From: Herbaspirillum sp. SJZ107
GTDB taxonomy: Bacteria; Pseudomonadota; Gammaproteobacteria; Burkholderiales; Burkholderiaceae_D
Length of the DNA stretch: 64,000 nucleotides
NCBI RefSeq assembly: GCF_006715485.1
Contig: NZ_VFNH01000002.1
Coordinates: 1,116,001 to 1,180,000 of the forward strand
Direction: 5' to 3'
Shown here: piece by piece, positions 32,667 through 41,300 of the stretch
How the letters are laid out: each line of letters starts with the position of its first letter
Position numbering within the stretch: the first letter of the stretch is position 1
Notes under the pieces: generated by a model
Databases searched by the model: none
Seen by the model: the letters and a program-made list of their open reading frames with translations, nothing else
Told to the model about the DNA's origin: nothing
Made by a program: the position numbers and the translations under genes

Positions 32667-33179
32667 ATGACGACCACGGCAAACGACAACCTCAACGACT
32701 GGCTGCGCGACGCCCACGCGATGGAGCAGCAGGCCGAAAAAATGCTCACCGCCCAGGCCGAGCGCCTGGAACACTATCCGGCGCTGCGTGCACGCATCGT
32801 CCAGCACATTGAGGAAACGCGCGGCCAGCAGCGCCTGCTGGACGAATGCCTGACCCGCCGCGGCATCAGCAATTCGATCGTCAAGGACCTCGGCGGCAAG
32901 CTGATGGCCTTCGGCCAGGCCGTGGGCGGCATGACGACCAGCGACGAAGTCGTGAAAGGCGCCATGGCCGGCTACGTCTTCGAGAACCTCGAAATCGCCA
33001 GCTACACTTCGCTGATCGCCGCGGCACAGGCCGTCGGCGACACGGCGACCCAGGCGGCCTGCGAACAGATCATCGTCCAGGAAAAGGCGATGGCGGCCTG
33101 GCTGCTGGAACACCTGCCGGAAGTCACCCAAGCCTTCCTGGCACGCGCCGAGCAGCCCGGCGTGACCGCGAAAGTCTGA
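32667..33179 (+). CDS. DUF892 ferritin-like protein (YciE/YciF type)
   Basis: 170 residues from the ATG at 32667, which follows GGAGGA; the longer upstream frame is not protein-like. A four-helix ferritin-like bundle typical of DUF892: LNDWLRDAHAMEQQAEKML, then HIEETRGQQRLLDECLTRRG, then VFENLEIASYTSLIAAAQ, then IIVQEKAMAAWLLEHLPEV. Glu/His pairs at the start of helices 1, 2 and 4 (HAMEQQAE, HIEETRGQ, QEKAMA) could bind a di-iron centre. Relatives are stress-induced (stationary phase, RpoS or general stress), but their activity is undefined. It ends in a double-hairpin terminator. Confidence 0.85.
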   Translation: MTTTANDNLNDWLRDAHAMEQQAEKMLTAQAERLEHYPALRARIVQHIEETRGQQRLLDECLTRRGISNSIVKDLGGKLMAFGQAVGGMTTSDEVVKGAMAGYVFENLEIASYTSLIAAAQAVGDTATQAACEQIIVQEKAMAAWLLEHLPEVTQAFLARAEQPGVTAKV

Positions 33180-33191
33180 ATCCCTCCCTTC

Positions 33192-33244
33192 GGCCGGGCG
33201 CCCGCCCGGCCTGGGCGGCAACGGGGCCACGCGGCCCCGTTTTC
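33192..33244 (+). terminator. Double-hairpin terminator of the DUF892 gene
   Basis: First a 9-bp stem GGCCGGGCG/CGCCCGGCC (33192-33211), then ACGGGGCC/GGCCCCGT (33221-33240) followed by a short T tract. Confidence 0.85.
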
Positions 33245-33354
33245 CATTCCCACGTTAAAAAATGCCGTCTTTTACCGCGGTGCAGGCGCCGCTGTGATGT
33301 TATTTTATTGCCAGCTGTTTAATTGAACGCATCACACATCGAAAGGAGGCGGCA

Positions 33355-33786
33355 ATGAAAGGTGCAGGCGGAACCAGCGGCGGTGCGGGCCAGTTTTTCC
33401 TCGGCCTGATCCTGATGTGCGGCGGCTTTTATCTGCTGCTGAATTCGGTGGTGGTGAGTTCCACCTTCGGCATGGGCGCGCGCCTGTTCGGCATCGGCGG
33501 CTATGGCGTGACCGGCGGGATGATCCTGATGCCGCTGGTGATCGGCATCGCCATGATCTTTTATAACGCGCGTAACTTCTTCGGCTGGCTGCTGGCGGTC
33601 GGCGCCTTCGGCGCGATGGTGTTCGGCGTGATCTCGTCGGTCAGCATGAACCTGCGCACCATGTCGGCGTTCGAGCTGATCTTCATCCTGGCGCTGGCCT
33701 TCGGCGGCCTCGGGCTGTTCCTGCGTTCGCTGCGCGGCCAGGCGGACGAAGAGCGCGACCAGGAGCGCGCGCGGCTGCGCTCCTGA
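33355..33786 (+). CDS. Four-helix integral membrane protein of unknown function
   Basis: 143 residues, ribosome site AAAGGAGGCGGCA. After a Gly-rich start (MKGAGGTSGGAGQ) come four hydrophobic helices: about 14-33 (FFLGLILMCGGFYLLLNSVVV), 49-68 (VTGGMILMPLVIGIAMIFY), 73-93 (FFGWLLAVGAFGAMVFGVISS) and 103-123 (AFELIFILALAFGGLGLFLRSL). A charged tail ends in EERDQERARLRS. The strong ribosome site suggests good expression. No family was recognised and the neighbours are unrelated. It is convergent with the Dabb gene only 16 bp away. Confidence 0.75.
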   Translation: MKGAGGTSGGAGQFFLGLILMCGGFYLLLNSVVVSSTFGMGARLFGIGGYGVTGGMILMPLVIGIAMIFYNARNFFGWLLAVGAFGAMVFGVISSVSMNLRTMSAFELIFILALAFGGLGLFLRSLRGQADEERDQERARLRS

Positions 33787-33802
33787 TCCGGCTGCGGGGG
33801 GG

Positions 33803-34120
33803 TTACTGCGCCCAGTAATCCAGCACCAGCGAGCGCGCCAGCACGGCTCCCAGGGTGCCGACGAAGCGCTGGTGCTCGGGATGGCTCAGGTAGGTGTCGC
33901 GGTCTTCGGCACTGGCAAAGGTCAGCGTGAAGCAATGCGTGAAGCCGTCGTTCAAGCCTTCCGGGCTGACGTTGGTGCCCCATTCATAGGCGGTGATGCC
34001 GGGCACGGTGGACGGCAGTGCCTTGAAGCCGTCGACGATGGATTGGACCTGTTCGGCGCTGGCCTCGTCCTTGAAGGCAAACAGGACGACGTGGCGCAGG
34101 GTGGTGGATGGGTTGGTCAT
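33803..34120 (-). CDS. Dabb family (stress-responsive A/B barrel) protein
   Basis: 105 residues forming a dimeric alpha/beta barrel. The family signature is clear: LRHVVLFAFKDEASAEQVQSIVDGFKALPSTVPGITAYEWGTNVSPEGLNDGFTHCFTLTFASAEDRDTYLSHPEHQRFV. His in the H-V-V-L-F-x-F-K start and the Y-L-x-H-P-E-H motif are the usual conserved positions. The fold is shared with olivetolic-acid cyclase-like proteins, but most bacterial members have no known activity. Upstream bases 34121-34298 contain an inverted repeat CGGTATGG/CCATACCG (34251-34276) that belongs to the next gene's control region. Confidence 0.88.
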   Translation of the reverse strand: MTNPSTTLRHVVLFAFKDEASAEQVQSIVDGFKALPSTVPGITAYEWGTNVSPEGLNDGFTHCFTLTFASAEDRDTYLSHPEHQRFVGTLGAVLARSLVLDYWAQ

Positions 34121-34298
34121 GATCGGTCATGTTAACAATGGATCATTATCTTAGCATCGCCCAGCGCGGCCTGCAGGGTGCCGCTGGCGCGCCGGCGATT
34201 GCATGGACGCGGCCAGGTCGCGGTGAGAAAGCGCGCATTTTCGGGTGCGCCGGTATGGGATGATATGGCCATACCGATAACGACAACGACGCCTGACC

Positions 34299-35168
34299 AT
34301 GAACGCCGGTTCCCGCCTGAATCAACGATTTCTGTTATGGACGAGCACTGCCTTACTCTCGGGTGCATGGCTTTGGGCCGGTGCGGCGCATGCGAAGGAA
34401 ACGCTCGCGGAACGCAGCGAACGCATGCAAACCGAAGCGATCGAAAGAATGCTGGGCGACGGCCTGTGTTCGAGCGCCGTGGGCGCGATCAAGTCCGGCC
34501 TGGCGGCGAAAAAGCCCTACATCATGCTATTGGCCGGGAACATGTACGAGGAAGGATTGTGCGTCAAGCCGGACTGGGACAAGGCGGCCGGCCTCTACAT
34601 GCGCGCGCACGAGGCGGGCCAGCGCTATGCGATCCAGCGGCTGGCGGCGGGGTATGCCCGCCCCGGCCGCGACAATGGCATGGCCATCTGGTGGGCCGCC
34701 CGCAGTGGCGATCAAATCGCGTATCCGTCGCGCTGCATTCCCGCCGCCGACCCGATGAACGATCAGGACGGCTTCAACAGGGCGCTGGAAACCATGCCGC
34801 CGGCAACGTTCCAGAGTTGCGTCTACTTGATCGGCGTGGTGAACGAACTGGTGTCCCAGGTCCGCTATCCGCGCGTGGCCTTGCGCAACAGCGTGTCGGG
34901 CAGTTTCAACATGGAATTCGTACCGGCAAACGGCACCATCACCTGGACAGTCGACCAACTCGACGTGGACGAGAATTCGCGCGGCGCGTTCTATCGCAAC
35001 CTGGCCAACGAGGAACTGAATAATCCGCGCGAGATCAGGAACAGCCTGGTCAACTACTTGAAAGGCAAGAGCAACTTCGCGCTGGCGCGCTACCCGCGTC
35101 CTGCAGGCGATTTTGCGCCGGATTACGTTTACCGCTACCGGCACATTTTCTTACTCGAGGGATGGTGA
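34299..35168 (+). CDS. Exported protein of unknown function with Sel1-like segment
   Basis: 289 residues. A signal peptide (residues 8-32, ending AGAAHA) precedes a region that resembles one or two degenerate Sel1 repeats: PYIMLLAGNMYEEGLCVKPDWDKAAGLYMRAHEAGQRYAIQRLAAGYARPG. The C-terminal part (about 180-289) has no recognised match. Four cysteines (LCSSAV, GLCVKP, SRCIPA, QSCVYL) could form disulphides in the periplasm. An inverted repeat 8 + 8 bp with 10-base spacer lies 23 bp upstream of the start and may be an operator. It begins a run of short orphan genes. Confidence 0.65.
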   Translation: MNAGSRLNQRFLLWTSTALLSGAWLWAGAAHAKETLAERSERMQTEAIERMLGDGLCSSAVGAIKSGLAAKKPYIMLLAGNMYEEGLCVKPDWDKAAGLYMRAHEAGQRYAIQRLAAGYARPGRDNGMAIWWAARSGDQIAYPSRCIPAADPMNDQDGFNRALETMPPATFQSCVYLIGVVNELVSQVRYPRVALRNSVSGSFNMEFVPANGTITWTVDQLDVDENSRGAFYRNLANEELNNPREIRNSLVNYLKGKSNFALARYPRPAGDFAPDYVYRYRHIFLLEGW

Positions 35169-35196
35169 AGCGCGGCTTATCGTTGTGGGAGGAAAG

Positions 35197-35544
35197 TTGA
35201 TCGCATCGTCTTCGAGCGGGCCGCTCGTTATCTGGCTGTTGATCTCGACAGTCTTCTACGCGGCGCTATGGTTTGCATTCATACGCCGTTTTGGGATAGT
35301 GGGCACGTGCCTCTTCAGTCTGGGATTTTCCGCCATGCTGAGTCCCGGCATATTTGCGGGCGGCCATGGTGCCATCCCTTTTCCGGGCGGGGCCGCTTTT
35401 CTGCTCGACGGCTTGGATGGAAAAGGTGGGCCTATCGACGACCTCAACCTCATGATGTGGATGCTGACGTTTGCCATCTTTTCAGTGTGCAGCTGGCTCC
35501 TGAAAAGATTTGCGACGCCAGACAACTCCGCCAGCTTGACCTGA
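35197..35544 (+). CDS. Small membrane protein, probable TTG start
   Basis: 115 residues from TTG at 35197, chosen because GGGAGG lies 4 bases before it and the longer in-frame extension overlaps the previous gene. Three hydrophobic helices: about 10-28 (PLVIWLLISTVFYAALWFAF), 33-52 (GIVGTCLFSLGFSAMLSPGIF) and 86-103 (LMMWMLTFAIFSVCSWLL). The loop between helices 2 and 3 is Gly-rich (GGHGAIPFPGGAAFLLDG). No family was recognised. It follows the exported protein gene by 28 bp and is probably co-transcribed. Confidence 0.55.
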   Translation: MIASSSSGPLVIWLLISTVFYAALWFAFIRRFGIVGTCLFSLGFSAMLSPGIFAGGHGAIPFPGGAAFLLDGLDGKGGPIDDLNLMMWMLTFAIFSVCSWLLKRFATPDNSASLT

Positions 35545-35552
35545 GATCGGTG

Positions 35553-35837
35553 TTACTGGTCGAGGCTGGCCAGCGCCCAGCACTGGGTCCAGGAAAAGAT
35601 CGCGTTGCGCTGCTCGTTACTGAGACCGTCGACCAGCATCTCGCTCAGGAAACCGGCGACGTTGGTGCGCACGCTGCGGGGCAGGAAAGCGGCCGTGGCG
35701 ACCGACGACTCGACGTCAGGATGGACGCTCGACATCATGATTTGAACGACGAGCTCGGCGTGCTCGGTCCACCCGGCATCGTCAACATAGGTCATGAGGG
35801 CGACAACGCTGTCTGGAAGAGTCGTTTGGGTTTGCAT
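35553..35837 (-). CDS. Small soluble protein of unknown function
   Basis: 94 residues from the ATG at 35837; the frame extends upstream to 36104 but the added part is not protein-like. Sequence is mainly helical: LPDSVVALMTYVDDAGWTEHAELVVQIMMSSVHPDVESSVATAAFLPRSVRTNVAGFLSEMLVDGLSNEQRNAIFSWTQ. Acidic, no signal peptide or membrane helix. It runs opposite to its neighbours, converging on the membrane protein gene with 8 bp between stops. Not recognised. Bases 35838-36046 upstream show no strong promoter. Confidence 0.5.
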   Translation of the reverse strand: MQTQTTLPDSVVALMTYVDDAGWTEHAELVVQIMMSSVHPDVESSVATAAFLPRSVRTNVAGFLSEMLVDGLSNEQRNAIFSWTQCWALASLDQ

Positions 35838-36046
35838 GGGCGGCGCACTCGTCGAGGTGGATAAGTCACCGAGAATACAGCAGTCGCGTAACGGCAGGAT
35901 GAATTCCGCACCAGGCAGGCATATCAGTGGTAAGTCTTGCAACGACAACGTGGCGCGGCTGATACACCGGTGATTCGAGTGGCAAGGTCTCATGCCTGGC
36001 CATTCAAAAACAGACAATATAAAAAGCCGTACAACAGGAGAATTGA

Positions 36047-36457
36047 ATGGGAGCTTGGTCTTACGAGTCGTTCGGCAACGATGACGCCTGCGATTGGGTG
36101 GCACAACTGGAAGAGCAGGATGATTTCAGCTTTGTCGAATCCGCACTCGATGCAGTGATCAACACCGGTAGTGACTATCTCGAAGCACCGGAAGCATGCG
36201 CGGCCATTGCGGCTGCAGAAGTCGTGGCGCGGTCACAAGGCAATGTCGGCACTCAGGATGAAATATCCTGGAATGTCGATGCATGGCTACAGCGCGTCAA
36301 GGTAAAACCTTCGGCAAGCTTGATTGGCAAGGCGCGCCAGGCCCTTGATCGCATACAGACCGAGCCTTCCGAATTGATGGAGCTTTGGGACGAGTCGGAT
36401 GACTCGGACGCGTGGCGGGCGGCGCTCAAGGCGCTGATGGCGCGCGTTGGTGCATAG
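36047..36457 (+). CDS. DUF4259 protein
   Basis: 136 residues. MGAWSYESFGNDDACDWVAQLEEQDDFSFVESALDAVINTGSDYLEAPEACAAIAAAEVVARSQG is the typical DUF4259 opening (G-A-W-x-x-x-x-F-x-N-D-x-A-x-D-W), followed by a conserved E-x-S-E-L-x-E-L-W-x-E segment (TEPSELMELWDESDDSDAWRAAL). The protein is small, acidic and cytoplasmic. Its function is unknown; proteins of this size and charge are often immunity-like, but no toxin gene is seen beside it. Ribosome site AGGAG lies just before the start. Confidence 0.85.
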   Translation: MGAWSYESFGNDDACDWVAQLEEQDDFSFVESALDAVINTGSDYLEAPEACAAIAAAEVVARSQGNVGTQDEISWNVDAWLQRVKVKPSASLIGKARQALDRIQTEPSELMELWDESDDSDAWRAALKALMARVGA

Positions 36458-36586
36458 CGCTGGCGTGATGCGGACATGGCCGGCTTCAGGTCTGGCGTGG
36501 AGGGCTCATTCAATGCGCCGAGGCGTACAGTTGCGGTGCAAGGCGTATTCCCATTCTCCGGTAACAACGAAGAACAGGACAGGGTC

Positions 36587-36904
36587 ATGATGGATGGCGT
36601 ATTCGCCGGCCTACTCGGTGGTCTATTTGGCCCTGGGCTTGCGGCATGGATGAGCGGATTCAAATATCAGATAGTTTTTCTTTCTGTAACGCTCGCAACT
36701 TATGGGTGTTTGTTTCTCAATGTACTGATACGTAACGGGCCAAGCGTAGCGTTTGAAAAGCTTGTTCGCTACGGACTAGCGCCCTCGATTATCCTTACTT
36801 CGGTGGGTATTGGCCTTCTGGCAGTCCTGGTGGCTTTTATGGGTTCGTTAGCCGTTGTGCCGAAAGACAATGATAGTGAAGGGCAAGACAAGCAGGAGCG
36901 TTAG
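36587..36904 (+). CDS. Small membrane protein of unknown function
   Basis: 105 residues from the ATG at 36587, with ACAGG upstream; the next codon is also ATG. Three hydrophobic helices: a Gly-rich first (DGVFAGLLGGLFGPGLAAWM), a second (YQIVFLSVTLATYGCLFLNVLI) and a third (IILTSVGIGLLAVLVAFMGSLAVV), then a charged tail KDNDSEGQDKQER. By eye its A+T content is higher than that of its neighbours. No family recognised. Follows the DUF4259 gene by 129 bp. The stretch 36905-37027 after it shows nothing. Confidence 0.55.
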   Translation: MMDGVFAGLLGGLFGPGLAAWMSGFKYQIVFLSVTLATYGCLFLNVLIRNGPSVAFEKLVRYGLAPSIILTSVGIGLLAVLVAFMGSLAVVPKDNDSEGQDKQER

Positions 36905-37027
36905 GCGCGCCAATTCTTCATGAGCGGCATGCAGGCATCGACGCGTGTGTTGCAAGTCCCGGCCAAGGCTCACCATGGCGATTCTGACCGATGGGGCACC
37001 GTTGGGATTCACCAAGCCATGGCAATC

Positions 37028-37456
37028 TCACGGCACCAGCATTTTCACGAAGCGCATCCGCTTTTCCCGATAACCCTGCCGTTCGTAGAATCGGTGCGCC
37101 CGGGTGCGCGCCACATTGCTGGACAGTTCGAGGTGGGCGCAGCCGTGTTCGCGGGCAAAGGCTTCGGCCGCCTGCAGCAGCGCGGCGCCGATGCCGCCGC
37201 TGCGCTGCCCATCGTCGACCACCAGCGCGGACAGCAGCGCCCAGCGGTCCGGCACGTGCAGCGGCGCCATCACGTGCACCACGGCCACGCCGGCGACGGT
37301 GTCGCCTTCCTGTGCGACCAGCACCCGTATCGTGTCGCCCGCCGGCAGCGCGGCCAGCCGCCGGGCCAATTGTCCGGCGTCGTTCGGGTAGCCGAGCTGG
37401 CCGAACAGGGCGGCGATGCGCTCGAAGTCTCCCGGACCGGCTTCACGAATCGTCAT
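37028..37456 (-). CDS. GNAT-family N-acetyltransferase
   Basis: 142 residues from the ATG at 37456, which overlaps the stop of the upstream PhzF gene (ATGA), so the pair is translationally coupled. GNAT landmarks: MTIREAGPGDFERIAALFGQLGY at the N-terminus, the strand LLSALVVDDGQRSGGIGAALLQAAEAFAREHG with the acetyl-CoA loop (Q-R-S-G-G-I-G), and ARTRAHRFYERQGYREKRMRFVKML at the C-terminus, where the Tyr of FYERQGY is the usual catalytic position. Substrate unknown. Operon partner PhzF suggests action on a small amino metabolite, but this is a guess. Confidence 0.85.
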   Translation of the reverse strand: MTIREAGPGDFERIAALFGQLGYPNDAGQLARRLAALPAGDTIRVLVAQEGDTVAGVAVVHVMAPLHVPDRWALLSALVVDDGQRSGGIGAALLQAAEAFAREHGCAHLELSSNVARTRAHRFYERQGYREKRMRFVKMLVP

Positions 37457-38256
37457 GCGCTGGTCTGGCCGGCCGGTTCGGCCGCGCCGCCGACCAGCAC
37501 CGCGGCGCCGTCGACGCGGGTGCGGATCAGGCAATCGCGTCCGGTGGCACGGCCCTGGCGCAGGGTCAGCCCCTGGCCGAGCGCCACGCTCAGCGCGCCG
37601 GCCGCGACGCCGGTGGCGCTGTCTTCCAGGGCCGGGTCCAGGTGGTTGAAGTTGCGGCCTTCGTAGTCGCCGTCCGTGCGGCGGCACCAGGCGTAGATGC
37701 CGCTGACGCCGTTTTTATGGCCCCAGTCGGCGATGGCCGCGAGGTCCGGCGCCAGCGCATACAGCGCGTCCGTGTCCGCCACCTCCACCAGCAGCTTGGG
37801 ACTGCCGACCGAGGCCAGGCGCGGCGGCGAGGGCAGGGCGATGGCGGGTGCGGCCAGCAGCGCCGCCACCTGCGCCGGGGTGACGTCGATGGCGGGTACC
37901 GCCTGCGGCGCCAGCTTCACGAAATAGCCGGCACCCTCGCGCGCGAGCTCGAGGCGCTGGCCCTTCAGCGCTGTCTCGACCGCGATCGTGGCCGGCGCGC
38001 CCGGGCGCGCGAACAGCACAGCGGCCACGGCCAGCGTCGCGTGCAGGCACAGCGGGCTGCGCATGTGCGGGTAAAAGAAATCGACCTGGGTGCCTGCCCC
38101 GTCTTCGTCGAGGAAGACGCAGGTGGTGTTGCGTTCGCGTGCCAGCGCCTGGCGGGCGGCGCTGTCGCGCGGCGCGCCTTCGATCACCAGCGCCGGGTTG
38201 CCCTGGCCGGGACTCGAACTGAAGCAGATCAAGGCGTGTACGTGCATGTTTCGCAA
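37453..38256 (-). CDS. PhzF family isomerase/epimerase-like protein
   Basis: 267 residues with the two-domain PhzF fold. The N-terminal part carries CFSSSPGQGNPALVIEG (G-x-G-N-P-x-x-V, the family signature), RERNTTCVFL (place of the conserved catalytic Glu) and HMRSPLCLHATLAVAAVL. The C-terminal part carries GRNFNHLDPALEDSATGVAAGALSVAL, the diagnostic D-S-A-T-G. PhzF itself isomerises a phenazine precursor, but most homologues act on unknown metabolites and no phenazine genes are here. MHVHAL at 38247 is an alternative start. Divergent from dnaE2 across the LexA box. Confidence 0.88.
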   Translation of the reverse strand: MRNMHVHALICFSSSPGQGNPALVIEGAPRDSAARQALARERNTTCVFLDEDGAGTQVDFFYPHMRSPLCLHATLAVAAVLFARPGAPATIAVETALKGQRLELAREGAGYFVKLAPQAVPAIDVTPAQVAALLAAPAIALPSPPRLASVGSPKLLVEVADTDALYALAPDLAAIADWGHKNGVSGIYAWCRRTDGDYEGRNFNHLDPALEDSATGVAAGALSVALGQGLTLRQGRATGRDCLIRTRVDGAAVLVGGAAEPAGQTSA

Positions 38257-38275
38257 TTGTCGGGTTCGTAAGTTA

Positions 38276-38295
38276 TACTGTGTTTTTATACAGTA
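38276..38295. promoter_or_regulatory. LexA (SOS) box
   Basis: TACTGTGTTTTTATACAGTA: perfect CTGT-N8-ACAG with symmetric TA/TA ends, 34 bp before the dnaE2 start and 19 bp upstream of phzF. It should place dnaE2, and possibly phzF, under SOS control. Confidence 0.92.
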
Positions 38296-38329
38296 TTTCT
38301 TTTAGCTAAGATAAATCTGCCGCCCATCC

Positions 38330-41300
38330 ATGCTATCCGATCCGCCATCATCCATCCAGGGCTTGCCAGCTTATGCCGAGCTGTTCTGCCTGTCGAACTT
38401 CTCCTTCCTGCAGGGGGCTTCGCACGCGGAGGAACTGGTGGCGCGGGCGGTGCAGCTGGGCTACGCAGCGCTGGCGCTCACCGACGAATGTTCGCTGGCC
38501 GGCGTCGTGCGTGCGCATGGGGAGGCGAAAAAGGCAAAGCTGCCGCTGATCGTCGGCGCGCATTTTCACCTGCACGACGACAGCGGAGGCGGCGAGCCGG
38601 CGCTGTCGCTGATTCTGCTGGCGCAGAACCGCAACGGCTACGGCAACCTGTCCGAGCTGATCACGCTGGGGCGCACGCGCAGCGAAAAGGGCAGTTACCT
38701 GCTGCGTCCCGCCGACCTCGATGCGCCGCCGCCGCAGCTGACGCATTTGAAAGGCATGCCGGATTGTCTGGCGATCCTGCTGCCGGCGTATCCTGGTCAC
38801 GAGCCGGCCGGCGTCGACCGCCTGCACGCGCAGGCGGCATGGATGGCGCGCGTGTTCCCCGGACGCGCCTGGATCGGCCTGAACCTGCTGCACCGCGCCT
38901 TCGACGATGCGCACCGCGCCACCATCGAGGAAGTCGGCTGGCAGCACGGGCTCCCCATCGTCGCGCTCGGCCACGTGGTGATGCACGTACGCTCGCGCAA
39001 GCCGCTGCAGGACACGATGAGCGCCATCCGCATCGGCAAGCCGGTGGCCGAATGCGGTTATGCGCTGGCGCAGAACGCCGAGCAGCACCTGCGCTCGCGC
39101 GTGCGCCTCGGGAACATCTATCCGCGCGCGGCGCTGCAGGAGACGCTGCGCATCGCCGGCCTGTGCACCTTTTCGCTGGACGAGCTGCGCTACGAGTATC
39201 CGGACGAAGTGGTCCCGTCCGGCCACACCGCCAGCAGCTACCTGCGCAGCGAAACGTATATTGGCGCGCACCGGCGCTTCCGCGACGGCATCCCGGCGGC
39301 GGTGCAGCAGCAGGTCGAGCATGAGCTGATGCTGATCGCCGAGATGGGCTACGAGCACTACTTCCTGACCGTGTACGACATCGTGCGCTTCGCGCGTTCG
39401 CAACACATCCTGTGCCAGGGGCGCGGCTCGGCCGCCAATTCGGCGGTGTGCTACTGCCTGGGCATCACCGAAGTCGATCCGGCGCGGGCGAACCTGTTAT
39501 TTGAAAGGTTCATCTCGAAGGAGCGCAACGAGCCGCCCGACATCGACGTCGACTTCGAGCACCAGCGCCGCGAAGAAGTCATCCAGTACATCTACCGCAA
39601 GTACGGCCGCACGCGGGCGGCGCTGGCGGCCGTGGTGATCAGCTACCGGCCCAAGAGCGCGCTGCGCGACAGCGGACGCGCGCTCGGCATCGACCTGGCC
39701 ATCGTCGAGCGCGTCTGCAAGCAGCACCACTGGTTCGATGGCAAGGCGGATTTGCTGAACCGCCTGGCCGACAGCGGCCTCGATCGGGAAGCGCCGTTGT
39801 CGCAGCAGTGGGCCTCGCTGGCCCAGCGCCTGCTCGGCTTTCCGCGCCACCTGTCCCAGCACCCGGGCGGCTTCGTGATGGCGCGCGGCAAGCTGTCGCG
39901 CCTGGTGCCGATCGAAAACGCGACCATGCCCGAGCGCAGCGTCATCCAGTGGGACAAGGACGACCTCGAGGAGCTGGGCCTGATGAAGGTCGACGTGCTG
40001 GCGCTAGGCATGCTGTCGATGCTGCGGCGCGGCCTCGAACTGGTCGGGCAGCGCCGCGGCACCGTGTTCGAGATGCAGGACATCCCGCCCGACGACAAGC
40101 CGACCTACGACATGATCTGCAAGGCCGATACGGTCGGCGTGTTCCAGATCGAATCGCGCGCACAGATGAGCATGCTGCCGCGCATGAAGCCGCGCCGCTT
40201 CTACGACCTGGTGATCGAGGTGGCGGTGGTGCGTCCCGGGCCGATCCAGGGCGGCATGGTCCATCCCTACCTGCGGCGGCGCGAGGGCAAGGACCCGGTC
40301 CATTATCCGAGTCCGGAAATGGAAAGGGCGCTGTCACGCACGCTGGGCGTGCCGATCTTCCAGGAGCAGGTGATGCAGGTGGCGATCCTGGCCGCCGGCT
40401 TCACGCCGGGCGAAGCCGACCAGCTGCGCCGCGCGATGGCGGCCTGGAAGAGAAAAGGCGGGCTGGAAAAGTATTACGAGCGCATCGTCGGCGGCATGCT
40501 GGCGCGCGGCTACGAACAATCCTTCGCCGAGCAGATCTTCAGCCAGATCCAGGGCTTCGGCGAATACGGTTTTCCCGAGTCGCACGCCGCCAGCTTCGCG
40601 CTGCTGGCCTATGCCAGTTCCTGGCTCAAGTGCCACGAGCCGGCCGCCTTTTTGTGTGCCTTGTTGAATAGCCAGCCAATGGGTTTCTACAGTCCGTCGC
40701 AACTGGTGCAGGATGCGCGCCGCCATGGCATCGAGGTGCGTCCGGCCGACGTCACGCTGAGCGGCTGGGACTCGACGCTGGAAGAATTCGTGCCCGCTGG
40801 CGCGGCGCCTGGCAGTGTGCGGGACGGCGCGCGTCCACAGCCCGCGGTGCGCCTCGGCTTGCGCATGCTGCGCGGCCTGAGCGCGGAAGCGGGCGAGCGC
40901 ATCGAGGTAGCGCGCGCGGTACGGCCGTTCGCGAGCGTGGCCGACCTGGCGCGCCGTGCCCACCTCGACCGCGGCGACCTGCAGGTGCTGGCCGGCGCCA
41001 ATGTGCTGGGCGTGCTGGCCGGCCACCGGCGCCAGGCCTTGTGGGAAGCGGTGGGGGCGGTACCCGACCGCGACCTGCTGCGCCCGACCGAGCCGGTCGA
41101 GGAGACGCCGCTCTTGGCGCCCCCGAGCGAAGGCCAGGACATCGTCGGCGACTACCGCGCGCAAGGCCTGACGCTGGGCCGCCATCCGCTGGCGCTGCTG
41201 CGCACCCAGCTGCTGGCCAAGCGCTTCATTCCGGCCGAGGTCTTGATGGACTTCCAGAACGGCCAGCTGGCGCGCGCCTGCGGCATCGTCACCGTGCGCC

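Noticed and set aside
37453..38256. Calling the PhzF homologue a phenazine biosynthesis gene
   Set aside because: No other phz gene is present and most PhzF homologues act outside phenazine synthesis.
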